A stretch of 7,108 bases of DNA from JBHIER01 sp046760705 [NCBI: bacterium] (GTDB taxonomy: Bacteria; JBHIER01; G020348925): contig JBHIER010000174.1 in assembly GCA_046760705.1 (NCBI GenBank), positions 1-7,108 on the forward strand, in the 5' to 3' direction. Positions 6,960-7,108 of this stretch are shown one piece after another. Numbering within the stretch: position 1 is the stretch's first letter; every line of letters starts with the position of its first letter. The notes below the pieces were generated by a model. That model worked only from the letters and a program-made list of their open reading frames with translations. It was not told where the DNA came from and did not search any database. Made by a program: the position numbers and the translations under genes.

Positions 6960-7000
6960 GGGGGGCCTGTCTGCCGCAGGCAATGGCTCAAAAAAATGCA
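6960..7000 (+). other. Intergenic region with weak hairpins, no clear terminator
   Basis: Two small inverted repeats are present: CTCAA (6945-6949) with TTGAG (6956-6960), which straddles the stop codon, and GCCTG (6965-6969) with CAGGC (6977-6981), 7-base loop. Neither is followed by a T-run; an A-run (6990-6996) follows the second instead. A Rho-independent terminator on the + strand is therefore not supported, and transcription could read through into the next unit. Confidence 0.4.
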
Positions 7001-7029
7001 TTGACAAAGGGGGTGAAAAACGTTATTAT
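7001..7029 (+). promoter_or_regulatory. Sigma70-type promoter
   Basis: The -35 box is TTGACA (7001-7006), a perfect consensus, and the -10 box is TATTAT (7024-7029), one mismatch from TATAAT. The spacer is exactly 17 bp. Transcription would start near 7036, about 50 nt before the ATG at 7086. It is the best promoter-like sequence in the window and faces a new gene, which suggests that the operon ending at 6959 and the next gene are separate units. Confidence 0.75.
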
Positions 7030-7046
7030 TGAGGCACGTTATCTAA

Positions 7047-7083
7047 GTTCGAATATACGCCTACATTGAGAGGATATTCGAAC
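7047..7083 (+). promoter_or_regulatory. Perfect 10-bp inverted repeat in the leader (operator or RNA hairpin)
   Basis: GTTCGAATAT (7047-7056) and ATATTCGAAC (7074-7083) are exact reverse complements with a 17-base loop (7057-7073). Each arm contains the palindrome TTCGAA (7048-7053 and 7077-7082), 29 bp apart. The element lies just downstream of the predicted transcription start and ends 2 nt before the ATG at 7086. A GAGAGG Shine-Dalgarno-like sequence (7068-7073) lies at the loop's 3' end. It could be a pair of repressor operator sites or an RNA stem controlling translation. Confidence 0.6.
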
Positions 7084-7085
7084 CT

Positions 7086-7108
7086 ATGTCGGATATGAAC
7101 GAGTTGTA
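7086..7108 (+). CDS. Start of a new gene, cut by the window edge
   Basis: ATG 7086 opens a frame reading MSDMNEL before the window ends. Support comes from the promoter and leader upstream; the nearest Shine-Dalgarno match, GAGAGG at 7068-7073, is 12 nt from the ATG, rather far. A second ATG in the same frame (7095) is an alternative start. Too little is visible to identify the product. Confidence 0.45.

Noticed and set aside
6965-6981. GCCTG/CAGGC hairpin as an intrinsic terminator
   Set aside because: Stem is only 5 bp and there is no T-tract after it; an A-run follows instead.
1-7108. CRISPR array, tRNA, rRNA, insertion sequence or integrase
   Set aside because: No regularly spaced direct repeats, tRNA-like cloverleaf, transposase motif or terminal inverted repeats were seen.

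Overview
The window looks like part of a compact, single-strand operon from a GC-rich, probably uncultured bacterium with a Gram-negative type envelope. The envelope inference rests on the DUF3108-type exported protein, a family known mainly from diderm bacteria. I cannot name a phylum; a Desulfobacterota/Acidobacteriota/Zixibacteria-like lineage would fit but is a guess. Four of the six internal start sites are non-ATG or overlap the previous stop (two TTG, one GTG, two ATGA overlaps), and ribosome-binding sites are mostly GGAG/GAGG.

Layout, all on the + strand: (1) bases 1-287, the C-terminal membrane end of a GT2-type glycosyltransferase; (2) 309-1466, a complete paralogous GT2 glycosyltransferase; (3) 1480-2568, a radical SAM protein with a Cys-rich C-terminal region; (4) 2565-3605, a second radical SAM/SPASM-like protein; (5) 3602-4555, a multi-pass membrane protein of the lysylphosphatidylglycerol synthase TM / UPF0104 (YbhN/HpnL/AglD-like) family; (6) 4552-5334, an exported DUF3108-like protein; (7) 5343-6959, a PHP-fold metallohydrolase of the CehA/McbA type. 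Gaps are 21 and 13 nt, then three 4-base start/stop overlaps, then 8 nt, so these genes are almost certainly co-transcribed and translationally coupled.

After the operon comes a 126-base intergenic region (6960-7085). It has a near-perfect sigma70-type promoter (TTGACA, 17-bp spacer, TATTAT) and, just downstream, a perfect 10-bp inverted repeat whose arms each contain TTCGAA. A new reading frame starts at about 7086 and runs off the window. No convincing intrinsic terminator is seen between the two units.

Working model (inference): membrane glycosyltransferases build a sugar-lipid or other envelope glycoconjugate, the UPF0104-type protein helps translocate or make a lipid intermediate, the radical SAM enzymes modify the lipid, sugar or a protein, and the exported DUF3108-like protein and the PHP enzyme act in maturation, turnover or transport. 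The combination resembles hopanoid-type clusters in its ingredients (GT2, radical SAM, HpnL-like membrane protein), but no diagnostic hopanoid gene is present. No gene symbol is assigned because no gene is identified at the orthologue level.
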